Shown here piece after piece: positions 1-11,730 of a stretch of DNA of 64,000 nucleotides (positions are counted from its first letter, which is position 1; the number at the start of each line of letters is the position of its first letter). The DNA lies in contig CM042010.1 of assembly GCA_023525715.1 (NCBI GenBank), positions 68,722,894 through 68,786,893 of the forward strand, in the 5' to 3' direction. The notes below the pieces were generated by a model. That model was not told where the DNA came from, searched no databases, and was given only the letters and a program-made list of their open reading frames with translations. The translations under genes were made by a program, and so were the position numbers. This DNA is from Cichorium intybus (Eukaryota > Streptophyta > Magnoliopsida > Asterales > Asteraceae).

Positions 1-247
1 AACTTAAAAAGAAGAATTTTGGGTTTTTGGGACAATTTTGCAAAAATTGGAATTAAAGGGGCCAAAGTGCCATTTCTTGAAACTAGTGGGCAAATTTGTC
101 TTTTGCCATGTTTTGGACCTTGATATAAAATATTTTAGTGTTTGGGGTAAAATGAAAGAAAAGAAACTTATAATGTCATAAAAATGTGTTTCTAAGCCAC
201 TTTGGGAAAAATAGAACTAGAGGGGGCTATAATGTAAAATGGCCAAG

Positions 248-256
248 TATAAAAGG
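248..256 (+). promoter_or_regulatory. LTR TATA box (Ga)
   Basis: TATAAAAGG about 650 bp upstream of the palindrome cluster. The same position in other LTRs carries TATAAATAG (37257) or TATAAAT (39398, 57914), so this is the likely pol II core promoter. Transcription would start roughly 25-35 bp downstream, placing the palindromes and the 3' hairpin domain inside the RNA leader. Confidence 0.65.
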
Positions 257-899
257 GGAAGAAATATCTCCCAGCTCTTAGAACACGGGAGAAGTCTCTG
301 GAGAAGGCTAGAGGACACGGGTTCGCTGGATTCTTGAAGATTGGAAGCGTAAATGTGATACAAATCATTAGGAATTGAGGAATTCAAGCTCACATAAGGT
401 TAGTAATTCAATTTTCAATCTAGCTCCTCGTGTGTTCTTCACGGGATAAGTTGGAAACTGAAATTTTAGTTGGAGTTCATATGGTTTTAAAGATTTCTAA
501 TATCATACACATCTCATGAACTAAGAAACATGTTAAAATCAAAAGATATGGTTGAATTGGGGAAAATCAAGATTTTGGCCAAGAACCCTAATTCACGGGT
601 CCTTGAGATTAAAGATGATTTTAATGACTAAAGTGAGTTTAATATGTTAGAATAGATGTAAGAAATCAGTTTTAATAATTAATTTGAAGAAATTTCAGTT
701 TTTGGACCAAAAATGTCAAAAACGGGATTTCCATGAATTTGAATGGAATCAGTGATTCCATGGTTTAAAAACATGTTGGAATGGTGGGTTTTAGTCATGG
801 GATAAGTCTAAAATGATTATGTAAGTTATAAAGAACTTAATAGATGAAAACAGTGAGTTGCAGCACAAAAATCGGGCAAAATCTCGCACCTGCAGCACA

Positions 900-1026
900 G
901 GCACGAGTCGTGCCCTTTTTGCACTACCATTGGCACGAGTCGTGCCACCTGTAGAAGCCAAAAATAGCACCCTAGAAAGAGCACGAGTCGTGCTCTTTCA
1001 TGCACAAAATGTACACGAGTCGTGCT
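900..1026 (+). repeat. Cluster of four CACGAGTCGTG palindromes
   Basis: Four inverted repeats centred on CACGA-G-TCGTG lie at 900-914, 932-946, 976-998 and about 1013-1026. The third extends to a 23-bp inverted repeat through AAAGAG/CTCTTT flanks; the first two extend through GG/CC. The fourth has lost one G here (ACACGAG), kept in other copies. All Ga and Gb LTRs carry the cluster; Gc does not. It could be a protein-binding palindrome or RNA hairpins in the leader. Confidence 0.7.
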
Positions 1027-2550
1027 CCAAGTCAGGGGCAAAATGAAGTTGCAATTTGATGCTAGGCCTATCCATTTGATGTCCAATTAATACCATAAGG
1101 CTAATATGATATAAAAACATGAAAAATAATGTTAAGTTGAGCGTATGACTTTCCAAGGGTATAATGGGCAATAATATACCATGTAAATGATAAATGAAAG
1201 TAACAAAGAAGAAGATAAGTGGAATAATGAATGTCACAACCATATTGTGATATGAGCCTAGTAAAATCTGAAATTCAGTGGTCTATACATACTGTCAAAG
1301 TATAACAAGTTATTAATAAAATATGAATAAACTCCTTAGGTACTTAAGGAGTAAAAGATCGTGAATAGGAGGGACGAGGAAAAGGAGGGTTCTAGTTAGA
1401 CTTCTCTAACTAGCCAAGGTGAGTAATGTGTGGATTTTCGAGTACATAGCAAAAGGAGTTTTATATAAAGAAATGAATTTTGTGAAAAATGATTTGTGGG
1501 TCAAAATAGTTTTATGAAAGTTAATATGGTTAATGAGAAAGGAAATGGTTCTGCGGAACTAAAATGTTTTGTGAAACTGAAAATGATTTTGTGTAATGAT
1601 AAGTACAATGTGTACAAAAGATAAATGAGAAAAGGCAAAGAATTAATGAAGTGTTGAGCCCTGTTGAGAAGTTAAGAAGTATCCGGATAAAGACCACGGC
1701 CTGCTGCGGTAGGGGTGGCAAAAGACACTACTGGGATGGTACCTCCCGTCGCGAAGTAGTTGTCTTACCTTGGTAGATGAATTCTGTTGAAAAATGTTTT
1801 TGTATGTGACCATCATTGAAATAAGACGAACTGTTTTTTATTATCTAACAAATATTATCAGTTCATTTCACGTGTCGTGGATTCGAGATTAAAAACGAGA
1901 AAAATAAGAAAAAGAGTTTTAAAGCCAAAACAAAGAAAAATTCAAAAGAAAATTAAATTAAATCTATTTAAAATGAATTTTTGGAAATATATTTTCTAAA
2001 TAATTTATTTTATTAGACTTAATTAATTTTATAAATTAAAAATGATTTTTCCTAATTTATTTGAATTTATTTCGGATTTTAAAATCATTTTAAAACCATT
2101 TAAAAACAATTAAAATTAATTAAATAGAAACAGGCCAGCCGCAGCCCAAGATCAAGCCCAGTCCACTGCTCCAGCCGAAGAGCCGCAGCCCACTCCAGCG
2201 TCCGGCCCAGCGCCTGCTCCGGACCCGTTTCATCCGCTCCAGATCCGGAACCGACCCGCCCCGGCATCCGTTTCTCCTCACACGCTGCTCCGCGTGTTGA
2301 CCCGCCTACCGACCCGGTCCGCTCCACCTCGCCGATCCGGCGCACTCACATGTGACACGCGGACTTTACCCGCCCCAGATCCGACCCACTACCCGATCCG
2401 GCCGAACCATTTCTTCACACATACAGATCCGCGCTTCGACCCGATCCGATCCATCCGACAGACCCGCGAGATTTTCAGCCAACATTTTACAATTTTGGTC
2501 CCTGAACTTCCGAAAACCTTCAAAAACAACCCAAAACCCTTTAAAATTCA

Positions 2551-2558
2551 TATATAAA
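2551..2558 (+). promoter_or_regulatory. C1 LTR TATA box
   Basis: TATATAAA just downstream of the GC-rich block and about 100 bp upstream of the minisatellite. It is conserved at 7424-7431 in the 3' LTR and at 27065-27072 in the C2 LTR, although the upstream sequences of C1 and C2 differ. Confidence 0.6.
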
Positions 2559-2653
2559 CCATTTCAACACCATTTCTTTCATTTTCACCACCAAAAATTC
2601 ACCAAATCCTCTCCAACTTCCACCATCTTATTTCCAACTTCCAAACACTCTCC

Positions 2654-2762
2654 AAAACACCAAGAACACACACCAAAAACACCAAGAACACCAAGAAAAA
2701 CACCAAGAACACCAAGAAAAACACCAAGAACACCAAGATCAACACCAAGAACACCAAGATCA
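2654..2762 (+). repeat. ACACCAAGAA minisatellite in copia LTR
   Basis: Tandem A/C-rich units of about 9-15 bp (ACACCAAGA with variable A runs), lying about 100 bp after the TATA box and therefore probably in the transcribed leader. Related arrays are at 7527-7635, 24017-24103, 27173-27268 and 31707-31815, with different copy numbers. Confidence 0.8.
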
Positions 2763-2847
2763 TCAAACAAGAAAACCAAGATCACCAAGATCATCAAACA
2801 AGAACAAATAGAGACACAGTCTATTAGAAATCCAGTCCAACCCTAAT

Positions 2848-2944
2848 CCAGTTCAGTCAATTTATTTGACGAACCTACTTGATAAACCAGTCGTTCCACA
2901 GTCCTGTTGTAAACCAGTTCAGTCAATCTATTGACGAACCTACT

Positions 2945-2947
<3 letters not shown>
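2848..2947 (+). repeat. Direct repeat pair in C1 5' LTR
   Basis: Two copies of a roughly 35-bp unit beginning CCAGTTCAGTCAAT and ending CCTACTTGAT, at about 2848-2883 and 2914-2947. The second runs into the (TA)n tract. The pair is kept in all copia LTRs here. Confidence 0.75.

Positions 2948-2985
<38 letters not shown>
2947..2985 (+). repeat. (TA)n microsatellite, 5' LTR of C1
   Basis: About 19 TA units. The matching tract in the 3' LTR (7820-7915) has about 48 units, while C2 LTRs have only about 8 (near 27421 and 31977). Confidence 0.9.
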
Positions 2986-2991
<6 letters not shown>

Positions 2992-3093
2992 ATTATAGTC
3001 ATTTACATTATTTATCGTTTTATGTCTTTTAATTATAGTCATTTATATTATTTATCGCTTTAAGTCATTTAATTACTGCAATTTATATTATTT

Positions 3094-3252
3094 ATATATC
3101 TTTCACACAGTAAACGGTGCAAACCTTTATTTGTGGCGATTAGATTATATATTTTTATTCCGCAACTTTTATTATTTATTCCGCATATTATCATTTTAAT
3201 TTATATATCTGTCACACATTAAACGGTGCGAACCTTTATTTGTGGTGATCAG
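3094..3252 (+). repeat. Direct repeat pair near copia LTR 3' end
   Basis: Two copies of a roughly 45-bp unit containing AAACGGTGC and CCTTTATTTGTGG, at about 3094-3143 and 3203-3252. The second lies just inside the LTR terminus. In C2 the terminal unit also appears inverted at 23821-23967. Confidence 0.75.
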
Positions 3253-3271
3253 TTATTTTATTTTCAACAAT

Positions 3272-3283
3272 TGGTATCAGAGC
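3272..3283 (+). promoter_or_regulatory. C1 primer-binding site (tRNA-iMet)
   Basis: TGGTATCAGAGC begins 3 bp after the 5' LTR. It matches the complement of the plant initiator tRNA-Met 3' end, the usual minus-strand primer of plant copia and gypsy elements. Confidence 0.92.
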
Positions 3284-3435
3284 TTGTGTGATTTATTTTG
3301 AAATTTTCGTCGAAAACTTTTGGTTAGCGTTTATATAAACCTTCCATAAGCTTTTCTTTAAATATTTCATTTTAATATCACTTGTTAAAAATCCTTTTTT
3401 TTATATATTAAAAATCTTTAAAAAAATTAAACAAA

Positions 3436-4772
3436 ATGCCTTCCGCAAACAACTCAAGAGCTCCAAATGTCATAGAACAGGTATGGTCTATGATTTCTGA
3501 ACTCGGTTTTTCTAAAACAATTTTTGAGTCCCATATATCCAAAATTGAGAAAAGTTTAGAAGCTGATCTCAAGAAATACCATGATACAGTGGTTAATTCT
3601 GAAATAAATGTGAGTTACAAACCCTACAACTCAAATTTGTAGAATTAACCAGAATAAGGACCAAATTGGAAAGAGACGTTGAAAGAAAATCAGAAGATTA
3701 CAATCATGTCTTTGAACAATTAAATCAATCTCTAATTCAGAAAAAGGAATTGGTATTAAAAAATCAATCAGTCATTTCTTCTGAAACAAAAGAAGTTTTA
3801 GAAATGGAAATCATTCAGTTGACACAAAACTTTCAAGAGTCAACTGAAAAACACAAAATCTTAAATGAAAAACTGACTGATTCTTTAAACCAAATCACTT
3901 TTCTTGAATCTGAAAACAAAAGATTGATACAGAATGTGGAATCTATCAAAATTGCCAGAAAACTCAGTGATGATATATTCACCAAGGCAAACACCTTGGG
4001 TACTGGAAAATTTGATACGAGTTATAGACCAGGAATTGGTAGAGAAACATTTGAAAAAGAACTAGAAAATCAAGAAAACATGATAATTTGTGAAAACTCT
4101 GAATCAACTCTACCAGATCTTTTCACATCTGTTAATGAGGAAGATTCAGATGACGAAACAGTTATCAACTGTAGCCCAGATGATACTGATTTCAATGTTT
4201 CCAAATCAAACTCTGCTAGTTCTTCAAATCAACAAATCAAAAATACCAATGAAGCAATCAAAACCCCGCTTAACAAACCAAAAGTTTTTAAAAACAAACA
4301 AAAGAAACCTCTTCAACCTAAAGTCATACCTCATAAACAGGTTTCCAAACAAAAACCAAAACCTTTTCAAAAACCGATTCAAAACCGCTTTCAGGAGATA
4401 AACTTCCATCTCTCAAGAAACTTTCAAAAACCAACACATCAGGAAGTTTCAAACCATCATCATCAAAAACCTTTTCAAAACCGCCCATCATACACCAGAT
4501 ATGAAGAAAACTTTTCAAATAGATCTTCACATCTAGGATATCTTTCACCAAACCACAGATCTTATCAACCCACAGGTTTTCAACAACAAATCACATTTTG
4601 GATAAACTTCATAAATCAAATCAAACCTCAACAATTCCGTTCTCATAAATCAAACTCTTACAGCAACGTGAATTTAAATACTACAAGAAATTCATTAAGC
4701 AAAGCACCCAAAATAACAACAACTGACAAACCAGGACCCATTCAGATTTGGGTACCAAAACTTTCTGTCTAA
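3436..4772 (+). pseudogene. C1 gag, internally deleted and frameshifted
   Basis: Remnant of the long copia Gag seen intact in C2 (27883-30705). The start codon is joined to the region after the zinc knuckle, so the capsid-like N-terminus, the Asn/Gln-rich linker and the CCHC knuckle are gone (about 1.5 kb relative to C2). A 4-bp deletion near 3603 (relative to C2) shifts the frame and gives a stop at 3640; the downstream frame stays open to 4772. That part encodes the coiled coil, an acidic segment, a basic Lys/Gln/Phe tail and the closing GPIQIWVPK. The tail differs from C2 at many residues yet stays open, which suggests past selection on the protein. A candidate splice donor (3480/3481) and acceptor (4778/4779) are kept. 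Confidence 0.85.
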
Positions 4773-4778
4773 TTGTAG

Positions 4779-4880
4779 GTACTTAATGCTGGAGAACCCT
4801 ATGATGATACATGGTATATCGATAATGGCTACTCCAAGCATATGACAGGAAACCAGAGCTTTCTACAAGACTTCAAACCC
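4779..4880 (+). pseudogene. C1 protease fragment
   Basis: About 30 codons matching the start of the C2 pol frame, including a TWYID...SKHMTG stretch typical of copia aspartic proteases. The catalytic DSG reads DNG, so the protease would be inactive. Upstream TAA (4770) and TAG (4776) lie in frame with the matching Gag end. After about 4873 the sequence jumps to DNA from beyond the integrase, so the rest of protease, all integrase and the polymerase are deleted. Confidence 0.75.
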
Positions 4881-6646
4881 ACGGTACCTCTGATGCAGAA
4901 AATTCACAATCAAATAAAGAAAATGCAGATCAAATCGAGGGGGAACCACCAACACTAAATCCCTCTTTGAACACTCCCAATCCACCTGTCCAAAATGATC
5001 CCAGTGCATCATCTATGGGGGAACTTTCATTACATCATTCTCACCATACAATTAGAAAAACTAAAAAATTACAAAACATCAAAAGACAAAAAGATTTTCG
5101 ATTTTTATAATTTTCATATCTTTCCTTAAAAACCAAAATTTCCAAAAACATTCAAATAACCAAAATTACCAAAAACATTCAGAAAAACAAATTTTCAAAA
5201 ATACAATAAAAGACTTGCCATAATAAGCTTTTATAGAACCTTGTGATTAATCCTCTCTTGACTTAATTTTTCAGATGCTTATGCTCGATGAAGATTTTAA
5301 GTCATATTGATTCTCAATTGGAGTGAAGGTTCAAATCTCCTACTTTTCATAATGTATATAACTTTATTTCCTTCGATTTTATTTCATTATTGACGATTTT
5401 AAACAATCAAGGGACATAAGGTTAGGAGGTTCAGATGAAAACAAAAACCCATGTGAGAATTTGTGCCTCGTCGATCTAAATCACTGTGGAATTCAATTCT
5501 TGTGAGCTTAGGTGTGTCACTATTGCTAATAAGGTATACCCGATTATACCTTGTCACGGTCTCATTTTTGCTTAGATATCAAAATGACCAGGGACGATAC
5601 TTTCATTTCTTACATACTAGACAAAATGTCTTTTATGCCACCTATCCCTACCTAGATAAAAGCCAACCAAATGAAGACAGCCTCAAAATGGAAAGACTCC
5701 AAACGACGACATATCCTTACAAGAAAACCAAAGGAGAAACAAAGATCTATCAACATCCAATCCTCAAGGACGAGTCAACAAGAAAGTCAAATCACTCACC
5801 GAAGAAATACCAAACAAAACAAAACTTTCAACCAAATGGTTATTTCAAAAAAAAAAAAACAAAAAACAAAACAAAAAAAAAAAAAACAAAAAAATTGTTC
5901 TCAATTGTAGCAACTTCTCAATGATAAAACAAAATATCTTTTTACAATAAATCGATATTGATCAACAAACAGGATACCATCAAAGAAGAAGCTGCAACAA
6001 TAATGGATTTCCCGGGATACTGTAGCCTTCATCACTGAAGATTTCTTAGTTGCAAACTGCACTATGAAAATTGTTAAACCCCTCTACATGTATTTCCCGA
6101 CGGAGAGAGAGTGAACATTAATGGCATGAATGAAGAAACCCGCTGAGTAATGCCGAAACCAGTCTTATGTGATTGATTATCTAATAATGAGACTAAGTGA
6201 CTTTACAGGAAAAGCATATATGAACACCTCCAGTATGAGTGTGAGTCGTCAGAGAGAGATATCACTCTATTTTAGTGATCATTAACCTGTTCTGCAGCCA
6301 GAACAACCAAACAGCCAAGTGAAATGTGAGCTATATCTATGAGCGTTCATCTGAATCGACCTGTTAGACCACTTGTCGTCATAAATAATGCTATAAAATC
6401 TTAAGAAAATTCTTTAAATACATATATGACTACCCTTTGATAACCGAACCCGAGACTTTGATTCGGAAACAAACATTCTTCAAAATCTTTTTCAAAACAT
6501 AAGATATGTAAAACCAAGTCACAAACTTTCAAAATGATTACAATGGTTTTATATATATCTTATCATTGACAAAACTTTTATCTCAAATCTTCAATGTTAA
6601 AACTGTTAATGTGATTATACCGGTCTTTATTTCATCAATGATCACA
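4881..6646 (+). other. C1 3' interior after pol
   Basis: Remnants downstream of integrase (coding-like to about 5110), then AT-rich DNA up to the polypurine tract, collinear with 24750-26390 of C2. The only long open frame kept in both copies is 5463-5924. No reverse transcriptase or RNase H motif is visible. Confidence 0.7.
5463..5924 (+). CDS. Hypothetical ORF in copia 3' interior
   Basis: A 153-codon frame between the pol remnant and the polypurine tract. The N-terminal part (about residues 8-35) is hydrophobic and could be a membrane segment; the C-terminal third is very Lys-rich because of an A-rich tract, ending LFSIVATSQ. C2 has a 154-codon counterpart (25213-25677) with the same start and end; length changes around codons 67-75 and in the A-tract cancel to keep the frame. 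I recognise no family. Some plant copia lineages (SIRE/Maximus) carry an extra ORF after pol, so the position fits, but it may be chance in similar non-coding DNA. Confidence 0.3.
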   Translation: MPRRSKSLWNSILVSLGVSLLLIRYTRLYLVTVSFLLRYQNDQGRYFHFLHTRQNVFYATYPYLDKSQPNEDSLKMERLQTTTYPYKKTKGETKIYQHPILKDESTRKSNHSPKKYQTKQNFQPNGYFKKKKTKNKTKKKKTKKLFSIVATSQ

Positions 6647-6647
6647 T

Positions 6648-6657
6648 AGGGGGAAAT
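6648..6657 (+). promoter_or_regulatory. C1 polypurine tract
   Basis: AGGGGGAAAT immediately before the 3' LTR start at 6658, the expected plus-strand primer. Confidence 0.85.
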
Positions 6658-8192
<1,535 letters not shown>

Positions 8193-8626
8193 AATTCGTT
8201 TCATACTATTGAGGAAGTAGCTATACGGGTGCGCTCGTATAAAACCTACGGGTGCGCTCGTAGGAATGTGCTCACTAATGAAAAGGAATACCTATGGGTG
8301 TGCTCATAGGAAATTAAGTAATTTGAAAATTTGGAATGATTAAAGTATAAGAAATTTATTTTGGGTCTAAAACCCGTATTACTCACGAGACGTATGTCTT
8401 ACGTATGTTTTTAAAATGCTATGTACTCAGGTAGCAAAAGAAAGGGTAGATGACGCGTTAAAGGAACAAAAGTGTTAAATTGATCAGAGTATGTACCTGT
8501 TTCTTAAATTGTGGTAATGTATTGAGTTTGTGACGCCTCGTATTGAAACTGAAAAATTTTTATGAAAAAAAAAATTTAGAATGTAAATTGTTTATTTAAA
8601 TGTTGTATATGGGATGGGGTGTTACA
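8193..8626 (+). mobile_element. Ga LTR, right part after C1
   Basis: Continuation of the LTR cut at 1784, starting with the duplicated AATTC. It contains the three tandem hairpins sharing the loop GGTGCGCT (one loop base changed in the third), the stem strand TGCTATGTACTC (near 8429) and the LTR end GGGGTGTTACA at 8626. Three bases (AAT) separate it from an LTR in the opposite direction. Confidence 0.85.
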
Positions 8627-8629
8627 AAT

Positions 8630-10651
8630 TGTAACACCCCAACTTTTACACAAATTTTTTTTTTCTCAAACTTACAATACAAATATTTAATTATACAAAC
8701 CATTTAGTGTTATACAAAACGGGGTATCACAAACACATATCATAGCCATAGTTCAAACCTGCTTATTTTACATTTTTGTACAATAGAAGCTACGGTCCCA
8801 CCCGACTCTTTTAACATCCTTCCTGTTTACCTGAGTACATAGCATTTTTAAAAAAAACATACGTGAGACATAATGTCTCGTGAGCATTATGGGTTTAGAC
8901 CCAAAAACATTTTGCCAATAATATCATTACTAATTAGATGTTCAATATTTCTTTTCCTGTGAGCGCACCCACAGGTATTCCTTCTTTCTTTGCAATGGTA
9001 CATTCCTACGAGCGCACCCGTAGGTTTTATACGAGACACACCCGTATAGCTACTTCCCCAATAGCATGAAACGAATTCATCTATCAAGGTAAGACAACTA
9101 CTTCGCGACGGGAGGTACCATCCCAGTAGTGTCTTTTTGCCACCCCTACCGCAGCAGGCTGTGGTCTTTATCCGGATACTTCTCAACTTAACAACATAGC
9201 TCAATTACTTTATTACTTTCTTTTTACCATTCTCGTACAAACTTACAATTCCTTTATTTCATTTTCAATTTCACAGAACATTTTGGTTCCATAGAACCAT
9301 TTACTTTTCCATTAAATCATTTTCAGTTTCGTTAAATCATTTCAGTTTCTATAAAACCATTTTGACTCTCAAAACATTTTTAAATAAAATTCATTTTGCT
9401 ATGTACCCGAAAATCCACATAACACTCACCTCGGTCCTCTAGGAGTTAGTTATCCTCTTGGACTCCTTTCTTTTTATCTTGAACAACCCTGTTTGAACCA
9501 CCACCTATTGTATACGAATTATACATTTATACTCAGTTCATATATTTTCAATAACTAACTTTACAGTATAGAAGTACCATAATATAGAATTACCATTCAT
9601 TAATTAGGCTACAACTTCTATTAGTTAACTTCCGTCAATTTATAACTTCCCCGGGATACACGTATTTTGCTACAGTACCCTCGGGAGAGCGTATTTCTGT
9701 TCCGACAATTTTTTTACATGTTTTTACACCATTTTAGGCCTATGGTATGATTTATAGACCAAAAGGACAAGTCTAGAGTCGAGTTCAAAATTCAAAAATG
9801 GACAGAATGCTGCCCAGCAAAGAGCACGACTCGTGCTCTTTTTCTTCACTGGGAAGCACGACTCGTGCTTATAGTAGGTGACCATTTCTGACTTCTACAG
9901 GGTGGCACGACTCGTGCCAATCCATGTACAAAAAGGCACGACTCGTGTCTGCGCTGCAGAGACGGGTTTTTGCCCGATTTTTGTGCTCTAACCCCTGTTT
10001 TGGTCCATTAAGTTCTTAATACTTATCCTAATCAATTTATATCATTCTATGACTAAAACCTTCAGTTTACATCTGGTTTTAATCCATAGAAACAACTCAA
10101 TTACACAAATTCTTAGTTTAGGGTTCTTAAGGAAAATCATCAATTCCTCTTATTCTCAACCGATTCCAGAAGTGGGGTTGTGTTTCTAATGGTGTTTAGA
10201 ACATGTTTGCAGGGTTAGAAACTCCATACAAACCTCACACCACTTCTGTAACCCGTTTTTGCCTATGCCCACCATCCCCAAATGCTTAAATTGAGTTAAA
10301 ATGATGGAATTCTCACCTTATTTAGCTTGGAAATTCAAAATCTTCAAGCTAGTTTCTGATTTTTATGATCAAGTCCCCCAGAATCTTCAAGTTCGTGACC
10401 TCCCTTGCACTCTCTCGAGCCTTCTGTAAGTTTCTGGGAAGTGGGAGAGTCTTCCCCACTATTTATACTTCCAATATTTCCAATCTTAACCCTCTAGTTC
10501 CATTTCTCCCATTATGACCACAAAAGTCAAACTTTTAATACACAATTGTTTTATTTCTCACAATATTGCCACAAACACAAAATATTTTACATTAAGATCC
10601 CAAAATATGGCAAAAGCCCATTTTGCCCTTTTTCTTAACTTTACTATTACA
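8630..10651 (-). mobile_element. Gb1 LTR, full length, reverse
   Basis: 2022 bp in reverse orientation, from TGTAACACCCC to CTATTACA. It shares the 3' hairpin domain and palindrome cluster with Ga, but its promoter half differs. It carries a reverse TATA box near 10460-10470. It is not accompanied by an interior: a partial Ga LTR follows directly. Confidence 0.8.
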
Positions 10652-11730
10652 CACGATTATTTTGCATCGTGCCAATGGTAGTGCAAAAAGGGCACGACTC
10701 GTGTCTGTGCTGCAGGTGCGAGATTTTGCCCGATTTTTGTGCTGCAGCTCACTGTTTTCATCTATTAAGTTCTTTATAACTTACTTAATCATTTTAGACT
10801 TATCCCATGACTAAAACCCACCATTCCAACATGTTTTTAAACCATGGAATCACTGATTCCATTCAAATTCATAGAAATCCCGTTTTTGACATTTTTGGTC
10901 AAAAAAACTGAAATTTCTTCAAATTAATTATCAAAATTGATTCCTCACATCTATTCTAACATATTAAACTCTCTTTAGTCATTAAAATCATCTTTGATCA
11001 CAAGGACCCGTGAACTAGGTTTCTTGGCCAAAATCATGTTTTCCCCAATTTAACCATATCTTTTGATTTAAATAGAATTGCTTGATAATTCAAGCTTGTT
11101 TAGATGAAAAGACTCATAAAACATCTTGGATTGCAACTGAACTTTTAGTTTCCAAATTACCCCGTGAAGAATTCGTGTGCTAAAAGTCAAGAACAAGTGT
11201 TCTTACCTTGATTTGGCTTGGAAATCTTGAACTAAATGACTAATTGTTACATCCATTGCTTCTCCTCATAGAATTCTCTCGACCTCTCTCTCTGGATCCC
11301 TCTGGAACTGATTTCCCGTGTTCCATCTTATGGGAGAAGATATTTCTCCTATTTATACCACCTAACTTTGTCCAAATGCCAAATTAACCCCTTAAGTTCC
11401 TTTTCTTCCCAAAGTGACTTAAAAACACATTTTCATGACATTATAAGTTTATTTTCTTTCATTTTACCCCAAACACTAAAATACTTTATATCAAAGTCCA
11501 AAACATGGCAAAAGACTAATTTGCCCACTAGTTTCAAGAAATGCCACTTTGGCCCCTTTGGTTCCATTTTTTTTCAAAACTGTCCCAAAAACCAAAATTC
11601 TTCTTTTTAAGTTTATTTCATTACATATTAACCCCAAAATCACATTTTCATTACTTGGAAGTCATTTGGATGTCAAATGACCATTTTGCCCTTTTTACCA
11701 ATTTTTTTACTGTTACGCCCTTGTTCAACC
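10652..11730 (-). mobile_element. Ga LTR, partial, reverse
   Basis: The promoter half of a Ga LTR in reverse, from within the palindrome cluster to CTTGTTCAACCCA, about 65 bp short of the LTR tip. The first 16 bp (10652-10667) match no Ga copy well and may be junction filler. Both ends are broken and no target duplication is visible. Confidence 0.75.

Larger units (their letters stand above)
1..1784 (+). mobile_element. Ga-type gypsy LTR, left part (split by C1)
   Basis: Forward-oriented gypsy-type LTR entering from beyond the window edge; by comparison with the copy at 45374-47699 about 120 bp of its start is missing. It holds a TATA box (248-256), a donor-like AAGGTTAGTA near 401, a cluster of CACGAGTCGTG palindromes (900-1026) and the start of the conserved 3' domain (GAGTACATAGCA near 1439). 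The LTR is cut at 1784 by copia element C1 and resumes at 8193. No coding sequence: the short reading frames here recur in other copies only because the LTRs are similar. Confidence 0.85.
1785..3269 (+). repeat. C1 5' LTR
   Basis: 1485 bp, TG...CA termini. Order: AT-rich start; a GC-rich, CpG-dense stretch at about 2140-2480 with repeated GACCCG and GATCCG motifs; TATA box at 2551; an ACACCAAG-rich minisatellite leader; a roughly 37-bp direct repeat; (TA)n; and a second direct repeat near the end. It ends directly before the primer-binding site. Confidence 0.92.

Noticed and set aside
2654..2762. CRISPR-like short regular repeats
   Set aside because: No constant repeat with unique spacers; units are variable A/C-rich minisatellite in a plant LTR.
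2352..2846. 164-codon frame with TPRTPRKTPRTPR repeats in the C1 LTR (copy at 7225-7719)
   Set aside because: Translation of the LTR U3 and its ACACCAAG minisatellite; it starts upstream of the TATA box and runs across the presumed transcription start.
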